Assembly: GCA_945907755.1 (NCBI GenBank)
Contig: CAMDTN010000009.1
Coordinates: 1-62,445 of the forward strand
Direction of reading: 5' to 3'
DNA length: 62,445 bases
DNA from: Singulisphaera sp. GP187
GTDB taxonomy: Bacteria; Planctomycetota; GCA-002687715
The position numbers and the translations under genes were made by a program. The notes under the pieces were generated by a model, which did no database searches, had not been told where the DNA came from, and saw only the letters and a list, made by a program, of their open reading frames with translations. Positions 36,232 through 44,921 of the stretch are shown here, piece by piece. Every line of letters starts with the position of its first letter. The first letter of the stretch is position 1.

Positions 36232-37590
36232 TCAATTTTCTGGGCCGCCATCGGCTGCGTTTTCGAAGCGCAGACGGGCCGGGAAAAACTGCAGCTCCAC
36301 CTTGCCGGTGGGGCCGTTGCGGTGCTTGGCCACGATCACTTCAGTGAGGCTACCTTCACCCTGCGGCGTGACATCGGTCTTGTAGTAGTCATCGCGGTAC
36401 AAAAACATGATCAAGTCCGCGTCTTGCTCGATGGCCCCAGACTCGCGCAAGTCTGACAGTCGCGGACGATGATCTTCGCGAGCGTCCACTGCGCGGTTCA
36501 ACTGCGAGAGTGCCACCACGCAGCACTTGAGTTCGCGCGCCAGCTCTTTCATGGCCCGGGAGATCTGCGCAATTTCCTGCTGGCGGTTCTCTGAACCTGC
36601 CGGCGGCGCAACCATCTGCAAATAGTCCACGATGACGAGGTCGATGCCACCCAGTTGGCGCGCCAAGCGACGCGCCTTAGTGCGGATGGCCATTGGGGTC
36701 ATGGCCGGCGAGGCATCCACATGGAAACTGGTATTGCTCAGCCCCGACGCCGCATCCGACAACTTGGCCCAATCGCGTTCCGACAGCGTGCCTTTGCTGA
36801 TCTTGGTCGCTTCAACCCGCGCCTGCGCGCACACCAAGTTCTGCACGATTTGTTCTTCCGACACTTCCAACGAGATGAACAGTGCTCGCGTCTTGGGGTT
36901 GCTCATGCAAGCATTCAAAGCCACATTCAACGCGAATGTGGTCTTGCCCATGCTGGGGCGCGCTGCGATCACCACCAAGTCGCCACGCTGCAACCCGTTG
37001 GTCATGGCATTCAGTTTGAAATAGCCCGTATCCACGCCGGTGACAGCACCGCGGTTCGCGGACAATTTTTCGATGCGGTCGAAGGTGCTCTCCAGCAGCT
37101 CGCCCACATGCAGCGTGCCTTTGGCGTGCTGGTCTTCGCCGACGGCAAACACGGCAGCTTCCGCTGCGTCCAAGATCTCGCCCACCGGCGAAGCCGAGCT
37201 GAGCGCCTCGTGACGCATCTTGTCGCCGATGTCCGCGAGTCGGCGACGCTGCGACTTCTCGAGCACGATGCGCGCATAATGCGGCGCGTTCACTGCCGAC
37301 GGCAGTAGCTCAAGTAATTGCCCGATAAACGGACGGCCACCGATGGCAGCCAAGCGTCCCTGGGATTCCAGTTCCGCTGCGACCGTGACGGGATCAAGGG
37401 GCACGTGGCGCCCATTGAGCTCGACGATGGCGCGGAACAGGAGCGCGTGGCTCTCGTGGAAAAAGTCCTCTGCCGCAATGATACTGAGGACATCGTCCAG
37501 CTTGGACGGATCAATGAGCACTGCGCCCAGCACGCTCATCTCGGCGTCTGCGCTCTGCGGAACAACCACCTTGAGCGCATCTTCCGCCAC
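36232..37590 (-). CDS. dnaB: replicative DNA helicase
   Basis: 452 residues from GTG 37590, preferred for its GGAGG 5 bp upstream; another GTG in frame lies at 37629. The N-terminal DnaB domain starts VPQSADAEMSVLGAVLID, and the RecA-like motor has Walker A ARPSMGKTTFAL and IDLVIVDYLQM. It unwinds DNA at the replication fork as a hexamer. No intein is present. It follows rplI, as in many bacteria. Confidence 0.96.
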   Translation of the reverse strand: MAEDALKVVVPQSADAEMSVLGAVLIDPSKLDDVLSIIAAEDFFHESHALLFRAIVELNGRHVPLDPVTVAAELESQGRLAAIGGRPFIGQLLELLPSAVNAPHYARIVLEKSQRRRLADIGDKMRHEALSSASPVGEILDAAEAAVFAVGEDQHAKGTLHVGELLESTFDRIEKLSANRGAVTGVDTGYFKLNAMTNGLQRGDLVVIAARPSMGKTTFALNVALNACMSNPKTRALFISLEVSEEQIVQNLVCAQARVEATKISKGTLSERDWAKLSDAASGLSNTSFHVDASPAMTPMAIRTKARRLARQLGGIDLVIVDYLQMVAPPAGSENRQQEIAQISRAMKELARELKCCVVALSQLNRAVDAREDHRPRLSDLRESGAIEQDADLIMFLYRDDYYKTDVTPQGEGSLTEVIVAKHRNGPTGKVELQFFPARLRFENAADGGPEN

Positions 37591-37652
37591 GAACTCCTCC
37601 CAAAGCGCTACACCCGCGAGGCCGCGCACGGCCTCGCAGGCGTCCTAATCCC

Positions 37653-38159
37653 TCATGATTCCGCTGGCGTTGGGACTGGAGCAGTTTCCTGCCCAGGCAC
37701 CCAGTCGCCACGACCTTCTGCGCGCACCTTCAAGGTGATGCTCAGCTTCACAGCTTCGTGCAACACCACGGCAATGCTGTGGTCGCCGACATGCTTCACC
37801 GCCGCAGCAACGCGGAAGACGCGTGCATCCAGCGGGAACCCCTTAGCCGCAGCGGCTTCAGTGATTTCACGCAAGCCCACCGAGCCATACAGGTTGCCGG
37901 CATCTGATGCCTTGGCGACCAGCGTGATCTCGAAGCCAGCGAGCCGACCAGCAAGTTCTTGCATTTCCGAGAGCAGCTTGGCCTCTTCAGCAAGCCATTG
38001 CGCGCGGACCTTGTCGACGCGCAGCAGATTCACAGCGCTCGCGGGAACAGCGATGCCGGTTGGCAGCAGGTAGTTGCGGGCATAGCCCACGCGCACCCGC
38101 ACCTTAGACCCGCGTTTGCCGAGGTGTTCGACATCCTTCATCAGCAGCAGTTCAACCAT
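37653..38159 (-). CDS. rplI: 50S ribosomal protein L9 (bL9)
   Basis: 168 residues from ATG 38159 with GGAGG upstream. The N-terminal RNA-binding part (LLMKDVEHLGKRGSKVRVRVGYARNYLLP) is standard. The C-terminal domain ends in a Pro/Thr-rich tail with TAPVPTPAES, about 15 residues longer than usual. It lies 10 bp downstream of rpsR. Confidence 0.95.
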   Translation of the reverse strand: MVELLLMKDVEHLGKRGSKVRVRVGYARNYLLPTGIAVPASAVNLLRVDKVRAQWLAEEAKLLSEMQELAGRLAGFEITLVAKASDAGNLYGSVGLREITEAAAAKGFPLDARVFRVAAAVKHVGDHSIAVVLHEAVKLSITLKVRAEGRGDWVPGQETAPVPTPAES

Positions 38160-38169
38160 GGGAGCCTCC

Positions 38170-38502
38170 TCAGCCTGTGTATGACAGGAGCGCGAGGAAC
38201 CGCGCCCGCTTAACCGCGAACTTGATGGCCTTTTGATGACGGGGGCAACCACTGGAGCGCTTGCGCGAAACCAGCTTGCCCTGCCCCGTGACCATGCGCT
38301 GCAGCAGGTCGAGGTTCTTGTAGTCAATACCCACCGCCGGATCGAGGCGGGTGTCCACCGGTTCGGTTGGAACCGGTGCGCCTTCAACAGGCTTCTTCTT
38401 CTTGAGAGCCGCGCAGAACCTGCAAGGCAGGCGCTCCGCGAACTTCTTCATCTTGTTCTTCTTCTTCCGGCGTTCTTTCATCTTGCTCGTGAGAGGTGGC
38501 AT
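38170..38502 (-). CDS. rpsR: 30S ribosomal protein S18 (bS18) with an internal insert
   Basis: 110 residues; usual length is 75-90. A Lys-rich N-terminus is followed by CRFC, then an unusual insert of about 22 residues containing KKPVEGAPVPTEPVD, then the normal core IDYKNLDLLQRMV and CPRHQKAIKFAVKRARFLALL. CRFC with CPRH gives the zinc-binding form of S18. It lies 11 bp after rpsF, its binding partner in the ribosome; no ssb gene lies between them. Confidence 0.93.
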   Translation of the reverse strand: MPPLTSKMKERRKKKNKMKKFAERLPCRFCAALKKKKPVEGAPVPTEPVDTRLDPAVGIDYKNLDLLQRMVTGQGKLVSRKRSSGCPRHQKAIKFAVKRARFLALLSYTG

Positions 38503-38513
38503 GTGTGTATCCT

Positions 38514-38999
38514 TCAGTTGCCGGATTCGAAGTTGTCAGAGTCAGGGCGCGCTTCGTCGTCGAAGCGTTCACGCCATCCACCGCCGCCGCCACGGCGTTC
38601 GCCGCCGCCGCCGCCTTCATCCCACGACTCATCGTCGCGGCGACGCGGCTCGCGTCGCGGACGCAGCGCATCGATTTCGGCGAAGTTGCGCCACATCGGG
38701 AACGCATCCACTCGCACCACCAACGCGCGCATCAGGTCTTCGCTGATGTTCACATCGTGGCTGATGCCCGCAACCGATGTGGGCGGTGCTTCGAAGTGCG
38801 CCAAGATGTACGTGGCGCGCTTCTGGTCTGCGATGGGATAGGCGAGCTTGCGCTCGTCCCACAAGTCAACCTTGACGGGCTGCCCATGGTGCTTCTGGAT
38901 AAGGCTGGTCACGAGTTGCGTGCCCGAGCCGTTCTCGGCATTCACCTTGCCGTTATGCAAGATGAACATGCCCTCGTACTTGCAAAGTTTTGCAGACAC
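38514..38999 (-). CDS. rpsF: 30S ribosomal protein S6 (bS6) with Gly/Arg-rich tail
   Basis: 161 residues from GTG 38999 (GGAGGG 6 bp upstream). The ferredoxin-like S6 core covers residues 1-110 (YEGMFILHNG, DLWDERKLAYPIADQKRATYI, with FPMWRNFAEID at its end). The last 45 residues are a Gly/Arg/Asp low-complexity tail. The ribosome site is inside a 6-bp hairpin, which suggests control of translation, possibly by the S6-S18 complex. Confidence 0.92.
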   Translation of the reverse strand: MSAKLCKYEGMFILHNGKVNAENGSGTQLVTSLIQKHHGQPVKVDLWDERKLAYPIADQKRATYILAHFEAPPTSVAGISHDVNISEDLMRALVVRVDAFPMWRNFAEIDALRPRREPRRRDDESWDEGGGGGERRGGGGGWRERFDDEARPDSDNFESGN

Positions 39000-39002
39000 G
39001 AA

Positions 39003-39018
39003 AGACCCTCCAGGGTCT
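39003..39018 (-). promoter_or_regulatory. hairpin enclosing the rpsF ribosome-binding site
   Basis: On the minus strand AGACCC-TGGA-GGGTCT is a perfect 6-bp hairpin with a 4-nt loop, ending 3 nt before the GTG start of rpsF. The Shine-Dalgarno sequence GGAGGG runs from the loop into the 3' arm, so folding should hide it. Confidence 0.6.
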
Positions 39019-39081
39019 GGTTGCCTCCCACGGACGCCTTGCCCGCTGCGAGGAAATCCCGCAGACCTTCGGACAACGCGG

Positions 39082-39104
39082 CCCCTGAAGTTCCTCTTCA
39101 AGGG
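39082..39104 (-). promoter_or_regulatory. 9-bp hairpin in the rplY-rpsF leader
   Basis: On the minus strand CCCTTGAAG-AGGAA-CTTCAGGGG gives nine pairs, one of them G-U. It lies in the 164-nt gap between rplY and rpsF, has no T tract, and is followed by CCGCG. It may be part of an S6-S18 leader RNA or an mRNA processing site. Confidence 0.45.
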
Positions 39105-39163
39105 CGAGCGGCAACACTGCACACTCCAGCGACTTCGCAACCCTTAGGCCGCGAAGGCACCAG

Positions 39164-39817
39164 TTATTTTTTGTCCTTGCCCTTTTCTGGGGTGCCAGGG
39201 GCTTCCACTGGCTTCTTCTCGGTGAGCACAATCGGCTCGGTGGGAGCGCCATCCACAGGAGTAGCCTCCACTTCCGCGTTCTTGTAGTGGTAGCTGACCA
39301 AGGTCTTGTGGGGCGGGTCGGCCAAGGTGACACCAGCAGGCAGCACGATGTCTTTCGCCTCGATGTGATGGCCTACCTTGAGGTCGGCGATGTTGCACTG
39401 CAACACACCTGGCAGTTCGCGCGGCAAGCACGAAATGTGGATGTCGCGGTTGATGAACTCGAGCAGTGCGCCAGTCAACGGCAGCGGCGGGTTGCTGAAT
39501 TCCACAGAGACGTTCACCGTCACGGGCAACTTGTCGTCGACGCGCATGAAGTCAAGGTGCACGATCTTGTCGCCCAGCGAGTTGTACCCAATGTCCTTCA
39601 GCAGGCACATCTGAGTCTTGCCGCCGACGCTGAATTCGAACATGCGCGCACCCTTGCGCATCACCATGTCGAAAGCGTGCGATTCAAGGCTGATCGCGCG
39701 AGCTTCGCGCTTGAGCCCGTAAATCACCGCCGGAATGCGCCCTGCGTTACGCATGCGCTTGCACTCTTGGGAACCCGTGGCTTCACGGAACTCCACTGGC
39801 AACATCACGACTTCCAT
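39164..39817 (-). CDS. rplY: 50S ribosomal protein L25 (bL25, CTC type)
   Basis: 217 residues from ATG 39817. The 5S rRNA-binding domain (1-95, with RMRNAGRIPAVIYG) is followed by the TL5/CTC C-terminal domain (PPLPLTGALLEF, CLPRELPGVLQCNIADLKVGHHI). The end is a Pro/Thr/Lys tail with VDGAPTEP and KKPVEAPGTPE. A GTG at 39847 overlaps the glmU stop and is an alternative start; the ATG is preferred for GAGG upstream and a standard N-terminus. Confidence 0.93.
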   Translation of the reverse strand: MEVVMLPVEFREATGSQECKRMRNAGRIPAVIYGLKREARAISLESHAFDMVMRKGARMFEFSVGGKTQMCLLKDIGYNSLGDKIVHLDFMRVDDKLPVTVNVSVEFSNPPLPLTGALLEFINRDIHISCLPRELPGVLQCNIADLKVGHHIEAKDIVLPAGVTLADPPHKTLVSYHYKNAEVEATPVDGAPTEPIVLTEKKPVEAPGTPEKGKDKK

Positions 39818-39843
39818 CGCCTCGATCTCCTCAGCACACGGCG

Positions 39844-41109
39844 TCACTTATGGCGACGCACTTTTGTCTTCGCTCCGAGCGGCCGCGCTGGCACGCCCAC
39901 CACCGTGGCCCCGCGACCAATGTCGCGCGTCACCACCGCACCTGCACCGGTACGGGCCTTGTCAGCCACCTTCACAGGGGCCACAAAAATTGTCCCGGCA
40001 CCCACGGACACTCCGGCACCAATTCGGGTTCGATGCTTCGCGACCCCATCAAAGTTTGCCGTAATTGTCCCGGCTCCCACATTCACATCTGCGCCGACAT
40101 CCGCGTCGCCGAGATAACTGAGATGTAGAACCTTGGCCCGTTGCCCCAGGCGGCTCGCCTTCACCTCGACAAAGTTGCCCACACGGGCACCCTCATCAAG
40201 CCGAGCCCCCTTTCTGAGTACTGCACAGGGGCCCACGGAACAACGGGCGGCGATCGTAGCACCCGATCTAAGCACCACAAACGGATGCAGCACGGTGCCT
40301 TCGCCCACCTCGACGCCGCTCTCAACGACCACATGTTCGGGCGCCGGGATGATCACGCCGCCAGCCCGAAGCCGATGCAAGATGCGGGCTTGGAGCAGCC
40401 GCCGGGCCGCGTCCAACTCGTCCGGTTGGTTCACTCCGCGCGCTTCCTCAGCATCGGCCAAGAGAAATGCCTGAGCCTTGGCGCCGGCGAGGGCCACCAA
40501 GTCGGTCAGGTAATACTCGCGCTGAGCGTTGTTCCGCCCCACTTGGGGCAGCAAGCGGTGAAGCGCTTCGGCCCGCACCACAAATTGGCCCGCGTTGATC
40601 TCGCTGATACGCAGTTGGTCAGCGGAACAATCTTTCTGCTCGACGATGCGAAGCAACCGCCCGTCAGAACCCCGAATGATGCGCCCTAACCCTGTTGGAT
40701 CCGCCACCTTGGCGCTCAACACGGTGACGTCAGCCCCAGTGCGTCGATGCGCGGCGAGAGCGGCTTCCAAAGTCTCGCGCCTAATCAGTGGCGCGTCGCC
40801 ACACACGATGAGCACGTCGGCGCCCTTAGCTGGCACTTGTTTGAGCGCGCTGCGCACGGCATGCGCTGTGCCAAGGGGCTTGGCTTGGCGTGCAAACTCC
40901 ACGCCCCTTTCCGCGCCAAAAATGTCGCGCAACTGGGCCAAGGTGCGCCCACCAACAACAATGCGCTTGCGACAGTTTGCCGGCAACGCCGCCAACACAT
41001 GCCACAGCAGCGGACGGCCAAGCAAGTCCACGAGCACTTTGGGGCCTTGCGTACGCATGCGCTTCCCCTCGCCTGCTGCAAGCACCACTGCCACCACTGC
41101 TCGCGCCAT
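39844..41109 (-). CDS. glmU: GlmU: N-acetylglucosamine-1-phosphate uridyltransferase/acetyltransferase
   Basis: 421 residues from ATG 41109 (AAGGAG upstream). The N-terminal pyrophosphorylase has VVLAAGEGKRMRTQGPKVL and CGDAPLIRRETL; the C-terminal half is a hexapeptide-repeat helix with LSYLGDADVGADVNVGAGT and NFDGVAKHRTRIG. It makes UDP-GlcNAc, the precursor of peptidoglycan and lipid A, which fits its place at the head of the lpx-bam cluster. At 421 residues it is shorter than E. coli GlmU (456). tRNA-Gln lies 26 bp upstream on the same strand. Confidence 0.92.
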   Translation of the reverse strand: MARAVVAVVLAAGEGKRMRTQGPKVLVDLLGRPLLWHVLAALPANCRKRIVVGGRTLAQLRDIFGAERGVEFARQAKPLGTAHAVRSALKQVPAKGADVLIVCGDAPLIRRETLEAALAAHRRTGADVTVLSAKVADPTGLGRIIRGSDGRLLRIVEQKDCSADQLRISEINAGQFVVRAEALHRLLPQVGRNNAQREYYLTDLVALAGAKAQAFLLADAEEARGVNQPDELDAARRLLQARILHRLRAGGVIIPAPEHVVVESGVEVGEGTVLHPFVVLRSGATIAARCSVGPCAVLRKGARLDEGARVGNFVEVKASRLGQRAKVLHLSYLGDADVGADVNVGAGTITANFDGVAKHRTRIGAGVSVGAGTIFVAPVKVADKARTGAGAVVTRDIGRGATVVGVPARPLGAKTKVRRHK

Positions 41110-41135
41110 GCGCATCTCCTTGGGCACCGCTGAAA

Positions 41136-41207
41136 TTACCCCGCTAGGACTCGAACCTAGAATAAGAGGATCAGAACCTCTTGTGTTACCAATTACACCA
41201 CAGGGTA
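41136..41207 (-). tRNA. tRNA-Gln (anticodon CTG)
   Basis: A 72-nt cloverleaf on the minus strand: acceptor TACCCTG with CGGGGTA (one G-U), anticodon loop TTCTGAT with anticodon CTG, T arm CTAGG-TTCGAGT-CCTAG. CCA is not encoded. Only 26 bp separate it from glmU, so the two may share a transcript. Confidence 0.95.
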
Positions 41208-41332
41208 GTGATTAAGACTGGTGCGATCCATTCAGCTCGAACGCCAGCATGGTAGCCCCGGCAATTTCGTGATCAAGCGCAAGAGTCTGCGCCTTCAGTG
41301 CAGAAAACCTCAATGCATTCAGGCATGTCGGC

Positions 41333-41362
41333 TTGACCAAAGCGCCGCCCGAGCGGTACAGC
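41333..41362 (+). promoter_or_regulatory. possible sigma70 promoter of the di-heme oxidoreductase operon
   Basis: TTGACC (41333-41338), 18 bp, then TACAGC (41357-41362), ending 28 bp before the ATG of the first gene. The -35 box is good (5/6), the -10 box weak. Confidence 0.35.
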
Positions 41363-41390
41363 ACACACACCTTTGCCGCCGAGAGCTCCT

Positions 41391-42602
41391 ATGCGAAATA
41401 CTTCAGTGTTGATGGCGGCGCTGCTCTTGATGGCAGCTTGCGGCGACCCAACGCCACCGCGTGTCGGGGGAGTCGTCGATGGTGCGACTGCCGAACAGCG
41501 CGCCGCGTTCGATCGAGGGCGTGCGTTGATGCGCCGGCGCTTCACTCCTTCGGAAGGGTTGGGCCCGCTCTACAACTCCAGTTCGTGTGCTGCTTGCCAC
41601 GAGCAACCCGTGACCGGTGGCGGCGCTCCGAACTACCGCAACTTCTTCTTGGTCGCTCTGGGCACAGAGGGCAGCCAAGTGCCGCTGGTAGTTATTAATT
41701 TGCCCAGTCAAGTGTTGCCTGCGTTTTACGGGCCAGGTTTCGGCGCAGGCCGCATCGTGGTGCCGCCAGTGGGCCCGCCAGGCGTAGCCATCACCATGGC
41801 GCAACGCGCCGGGCCGCCGCTGTTCGGCACGGGCCTTTTCGAGTTGGTGACCAACGCCACCATCATCGCGCTCAGCGACCCTGATGACGCAGACGCCGAC
41901 GGCATCTCTGGGCGCTTCAACCGCGCACCGGGGCTGTTGGTGGGGCGCCTCGGATTCAAGTCGCAGGCCAACAACATCGAATCTTTCATTCGCGGTGCTG
42001 CACGCAATCAGATGGGCATCACCACGAATCCTGTGGCAGGTTCTGGTGCGGCTGTCAGCCTCGCTTCGTGCCGCCTGCTGCAAGTGCCCACAGGTGGGCC
42101 CAACGATCCCATCACCGACGAAGACAGCATCGCAGACCCAGAAATCTCGGTGCCCGACTTCGCCGACATCATCGCCTTCTGCAGGTTCCTCGCGCCACCG
42201 CGGCGGCTTGCGCTCACAGAATCGTCCGCGCGTGGGCAAACATTCTTTGAACAGGTTGGGTGCACCAAGTGTCACTTGATGAACCTGACCACTTCCCTCG
42301 GCACCATTCAGCCTTTCACTGATCTGTTGTTGCACAACATGGGCCCCGGCCTCGCGGATGGCATTTCTCAGGGCAGCCCGCAACCGTCTCTGGACGGCGA
42401 CACGACGACTGGCGATGAATGGCGCACGGCACCACTTTGGGGCGCCGCGCTGAATGCTCCCTACATGCACGATGGCCGTGCTGGAACACTGTTGGAAGCG
42501 ATTGATACCCATGGTGGAGAGGCCACCGGAGTGCTGGCCGCATTCAATGCGTTGAGCGCAGCGCAACAAGCCGATGTCATCGCCTTCTTGGAGACACTCT
42601 GA
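41391..42602 (+). CDS. di-heme oxidoreductase (DUF1111 family), probable lipoprotein
   Basis: 403 residues from ATG 41391. A signal peptide ends in LMAAC, so Cys-17 may be lipidated. Two c-type heme sites are CAACH (66-70) and CTKCH (291-295). The C-terminal APYMHDGRAGTLLEAIDTHGGEA is the signature of the DHOR family, relatives of MauG and bacterial cytochrome c peroxidases. It probably acts in the periplasm as a peroxidase or oxidoreductase. Its stop shares a base with the start of a second family member (TGATG). Confidence 0.85.
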   Translation: MRNTSVLMAALLLMAACGDPTPPRVGGVVDGATAEQRAAFDRGRALMRRRFTPSEGLGPLYNSSSCAACHEQPVTGGGAPNYRNFFLVALGTEGSQVPLVVINLPSQVLPAFYGPGFGAGRIVVPPVGPPGVAITMAQRAGPPLFGTGLFELVTNATIIALSDPDDADADGISGRFNRAPGLLVGRLGFKSQANNIESFIRGAARNQMGITTNPVAGSGAAVSLASCRLLQVPTGGPNDPITDEDSIADPEISVPDFADIIAFCRFLAPPRRLALTESSARGQTFFEQVGCTKCHLMNLTTSLGTIQPFTDLLLHNMGPGLADGISQGSPQPSLDGDTTTGDEWRTAPLWGAALNAPYMHDGRAGTLLEAIDTHGGEATGVLAAFNALSAAQQADVIAFLETL

Positions 42603-43774
42603 TGCGCAGCACCTCTTTGCGACGCGGAGTCCTGTTGCTGTGCAGCAGCGCACTGCTGCTGGCATTCCAGTTCGTAGGCCCCACAGATCCATTGCCTGCA
42701 ACGGGCTCTCTGGGCGGGCCCGATCGCTCCCTCACCTGGGGCGAAACTCAAGATTGGCTGCGCGGGCGCCGCGTATTCGATCACGATTTTTCTCTCAGCG
42801 AAGGCCTCGGGCGACCGCACTACAACGGCGACAGTTGCCGCTCATGCCACTTCGACCCCGTGGTGGGCGGCAGCGGTGATGTGGACTTGAATGTCAGCCG
42901 CGTCGCCAGAAGCTTCGGCGGCACCGGCTTCGCAACAGTGCTGAATGCAGACCCTTTCGGCAATCCGCAGATTCTGTCGCGGCTTACGCGCCCAGACAAC
43001 GCGCGGCGCGAAGAGTATGACCCCGCCATCACCGACATCTTCGAACAGCGCAACGCGCCACCGGTGTTCGGACTCGGGCTCATCGAGCGCATTCCCGCAA
43101 CTGCCATCCTTGCGCAGCAAGACCCCAACGACTTGAACGGCGATGGCATCCGCGGCGTGGCGCGCATGCTCAGCGTGCAAAGCGCCACGGTGCTTGGTCG
43201 TTTCGGTTGGAAAGCTCAAGTGCCCACCGTGCGCGATTTCTTGCGCGACGCTATGGGTGAAGAGAACGGCATCACCGTTGCTGTCACTGGCAGCCCCTTC
43301 GGCATCAGCGCCGATGGCGACGGCATTGCCGATCCAGAGTTATCCAGCGACGACTTCGAAGCCGGTGCCTTCTTCTTGGAGCACTTGGCCGCGCCACCTC
43401 GCGCCAACCCCACCCACCCTCAAGCCGCGTCGGGCTTGCTGTTCTTCACGCAGATTGGCTGCGCCAAGTGCCACACGCCTTCGTTCAACATTGATGACGC
43501 CGCCGTACCGCTGTTCTCAAACTTGCTGCTGCACAATGTGGGGACTGAAGAGTTCCGTGGCATGCAAGAAAATGGCGCAGGCAATGGCTTCTATCGCACG
43601 CCACCGCTCTGGGGGCTGCGGCACAGCAAGCCTTACATGCACGATGGCTCTGCAGAGACTCCGTTGATGGCTATCAGGGCTCACGAAGGCGAGGCCGCCG
43701 GTGTGCGCGTGGCTTTCGACGCCCTCAGCGCAACGGCGCAAGCAGCACTTCTCGCATTCCTCGATGACCTCTGA
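42602..43774 (+). CDS. second di-heme oxidoreductase (DUF1111 family)
   Basis: 390 residues. An N-terminal hydrophobic export signal (about 8-22) precedes two heme sites, CRSCH (79-83) and CAKCH (287-291). Near the end SKPYMHDGSAETPLMAI with AHEGEA matches the DHOR signature. It is a diverged paralogue of the upstream protein rather than a fresh copy: the heme contexts agree but most of the intervening sequence differs. The two may form a heterodimer. The metzincin gene overlaps its end by 11 bp. Confidence 0.85.
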   Translation: MRSTSLRRGVLLLCSSALLLAFQFVGPTDPLPATGSLGGPDRSLTWGETQDWLRGRRVFDHDFSLSEGLGRPHYNGDSCRSCHFDPVVGGSGDVDLNVSRVARSFGGTGFATVLNADPFGNPQILSRLTRPDNARREEYDPAITDIFEQRNAPPVFGLGLIERIPATAILAQQDPNDLNGDGIRGVARMLSVQSATVLGRFGWKAQVPTVRDFLRDAMGEENGITVAVTGSPFGISADGDGIADPELSSDDFEAGAFFLEHLAAPPRANPTHPQAASGLLFFTQIGCAKCHTPSFNIDDAAVPLFSNLLLHNVGTEEFRGMQENGAGNGFYRTPPLWGLRHSKPYMHDGSAETPLMAIRAHEGEAAGVRVAFDALSATAQAALLAFLDDL

Positions 43775-44921
43775 TTTTCGCGTCCTGTTCGCAGGCTGTC
43801 TCGCGCTGTGCGTGGTGGCCTGCAGCGAGCAAAGCGACGCGCCATCAGAGCTGCACGCAAGCCAACGGCCACATGCCAGCCTGCGCGAACCGATGCTGTT
43901 GGATTGGAGCCTTCGCTGCCCACCCGCCGCGTTAGCCCCGCTGCCATTTCGCGTCGAGTCCAACAGCGTTGGCCCGCTTGATGCCGCCGCTGTGCACGCG
44001 GCTGCGTGCAGCGTGTTGCTGCCACTGCGTCTGAATGAACAGACGCTGTTCCGTGAAGCCGTTGCCGATGAGCCCGCTTTGGTCATCAGTTGGCGCGCCG
44101 GCGATCACGGAGATTGCGCACCTTTTCTTAAAGTCGATGGAGACCTCGCCCACTCCGGGCCGACGCCATCATCTTCGGGTGCGCTTGCGCCGAGCTTCAT
44201 CCACCTGAATCCGGATTTCAATTGGGACCGCGCCAACGGGCCAGACCTCCGAAGCACAATTTTGCACGAGGCGCTGCATTTCTTTGGCCTCGGGCACGCA
44301 GCGGAGCCAGCCGCCGTGATGTGGGCGGGCTTTGGTATGGAGCAGCGCCGCAGCTTGCATCCGGCAGACCAGCGCGCCCTCGTCGCGGCGCTTGGCATCA
44401 GCAGCAACGAAGGGCCCGCCTTGGTGCTGAGCAACCCAAACGACCAGAGGGTGCTTCAAGTGATTCCGCTGAGTGCTGACGAAACCCGAGTGCGCCACGC
44501 GATATTGGATGTCGATGCTGATGGCAACGACGAAATACTGCTGTTCGCAGAGGCCGGCTGCAGCGGCGGCGAGTTGTTGCTGTTGCATTTTTCTGCCGAC
44601 GGACGCTTGCGCCGCACGCAGGGCCCTGTGCCAGGCGCGTTAGATGCACGACTGGACAACGAATTCACGCGAGATGCCGTGGGCCGCGCGGTGCATCTTG
44701 CCCACCGCGCCGATGGACGCTTCACTGCTGCGCGCTTTGACGCTAGCGGCCTGCCTACCCGCACGCTCCCCCGGGGTCAGTCCCTCGTCCTCATGGATGG
44801 TCGCAGCGACTTGAATGGTGATGCGCGCTTCGACCACCCCGCCCCTATGACGCGCGCCGCTCCCGCCACGACGCTGCGCCTCGGGCTCCACCAATTCACC
44901 CTCACTCGCCGCCCCCAATAA
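43764..44921 (+). CDS. secreted metzincin-type zinc protease lipoprotein
   Basis: 385 residues from ATG 43764, which overlaps the upstream gene by 11 bp. The N-terminus ends in VVAC, a lipobox with Cys-20. The zinc site HEALHFFGLGH (168-178) is the full metzincin motif HExxHxxGxxH, and VMW (185-187) could be the Met-turn. The C-terminal 170 residues contain a DVDADGNDE stretch like the calcium-binding repeats of FG-GAP or dockerin-type domains. It probably sits on the outer side of a membrane. The link with two di-heme enzymes is unusual. Confidence 0.8.
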   Translation: MTSDFRVLFAGCLALCVVACSEQSDAPSELHASQRPHASLREPMLLDWSLRCPPAALAPLPFRVESNSVGPLDAAAVHAAACSVLLPLRLNEQTLFREAVADEPALVISWRAGDHGDCAPFLKVDGDLAHSGPTPSSSGALAPSFIHLNPDFNWDRANGPDLRSTILHEALHFFGLGHAAEPAAVMWAGFGMEQRRSLHPADQRALVAALGISSNEGPALVLSNPNDQRVLQVIPLSADETRVRHAILDVDADGNDEILLFAEAGCSGGELLLLHFSADGRLRRTQGPVPGALDARLDNEFTRDAVGRAVHLAHRADGRFTAARFDASGLPTRTLPRGQSLVLMDGRSDLNGDARFDHPAPMTRAAPATTLRLGLHQFTLTRRPQ

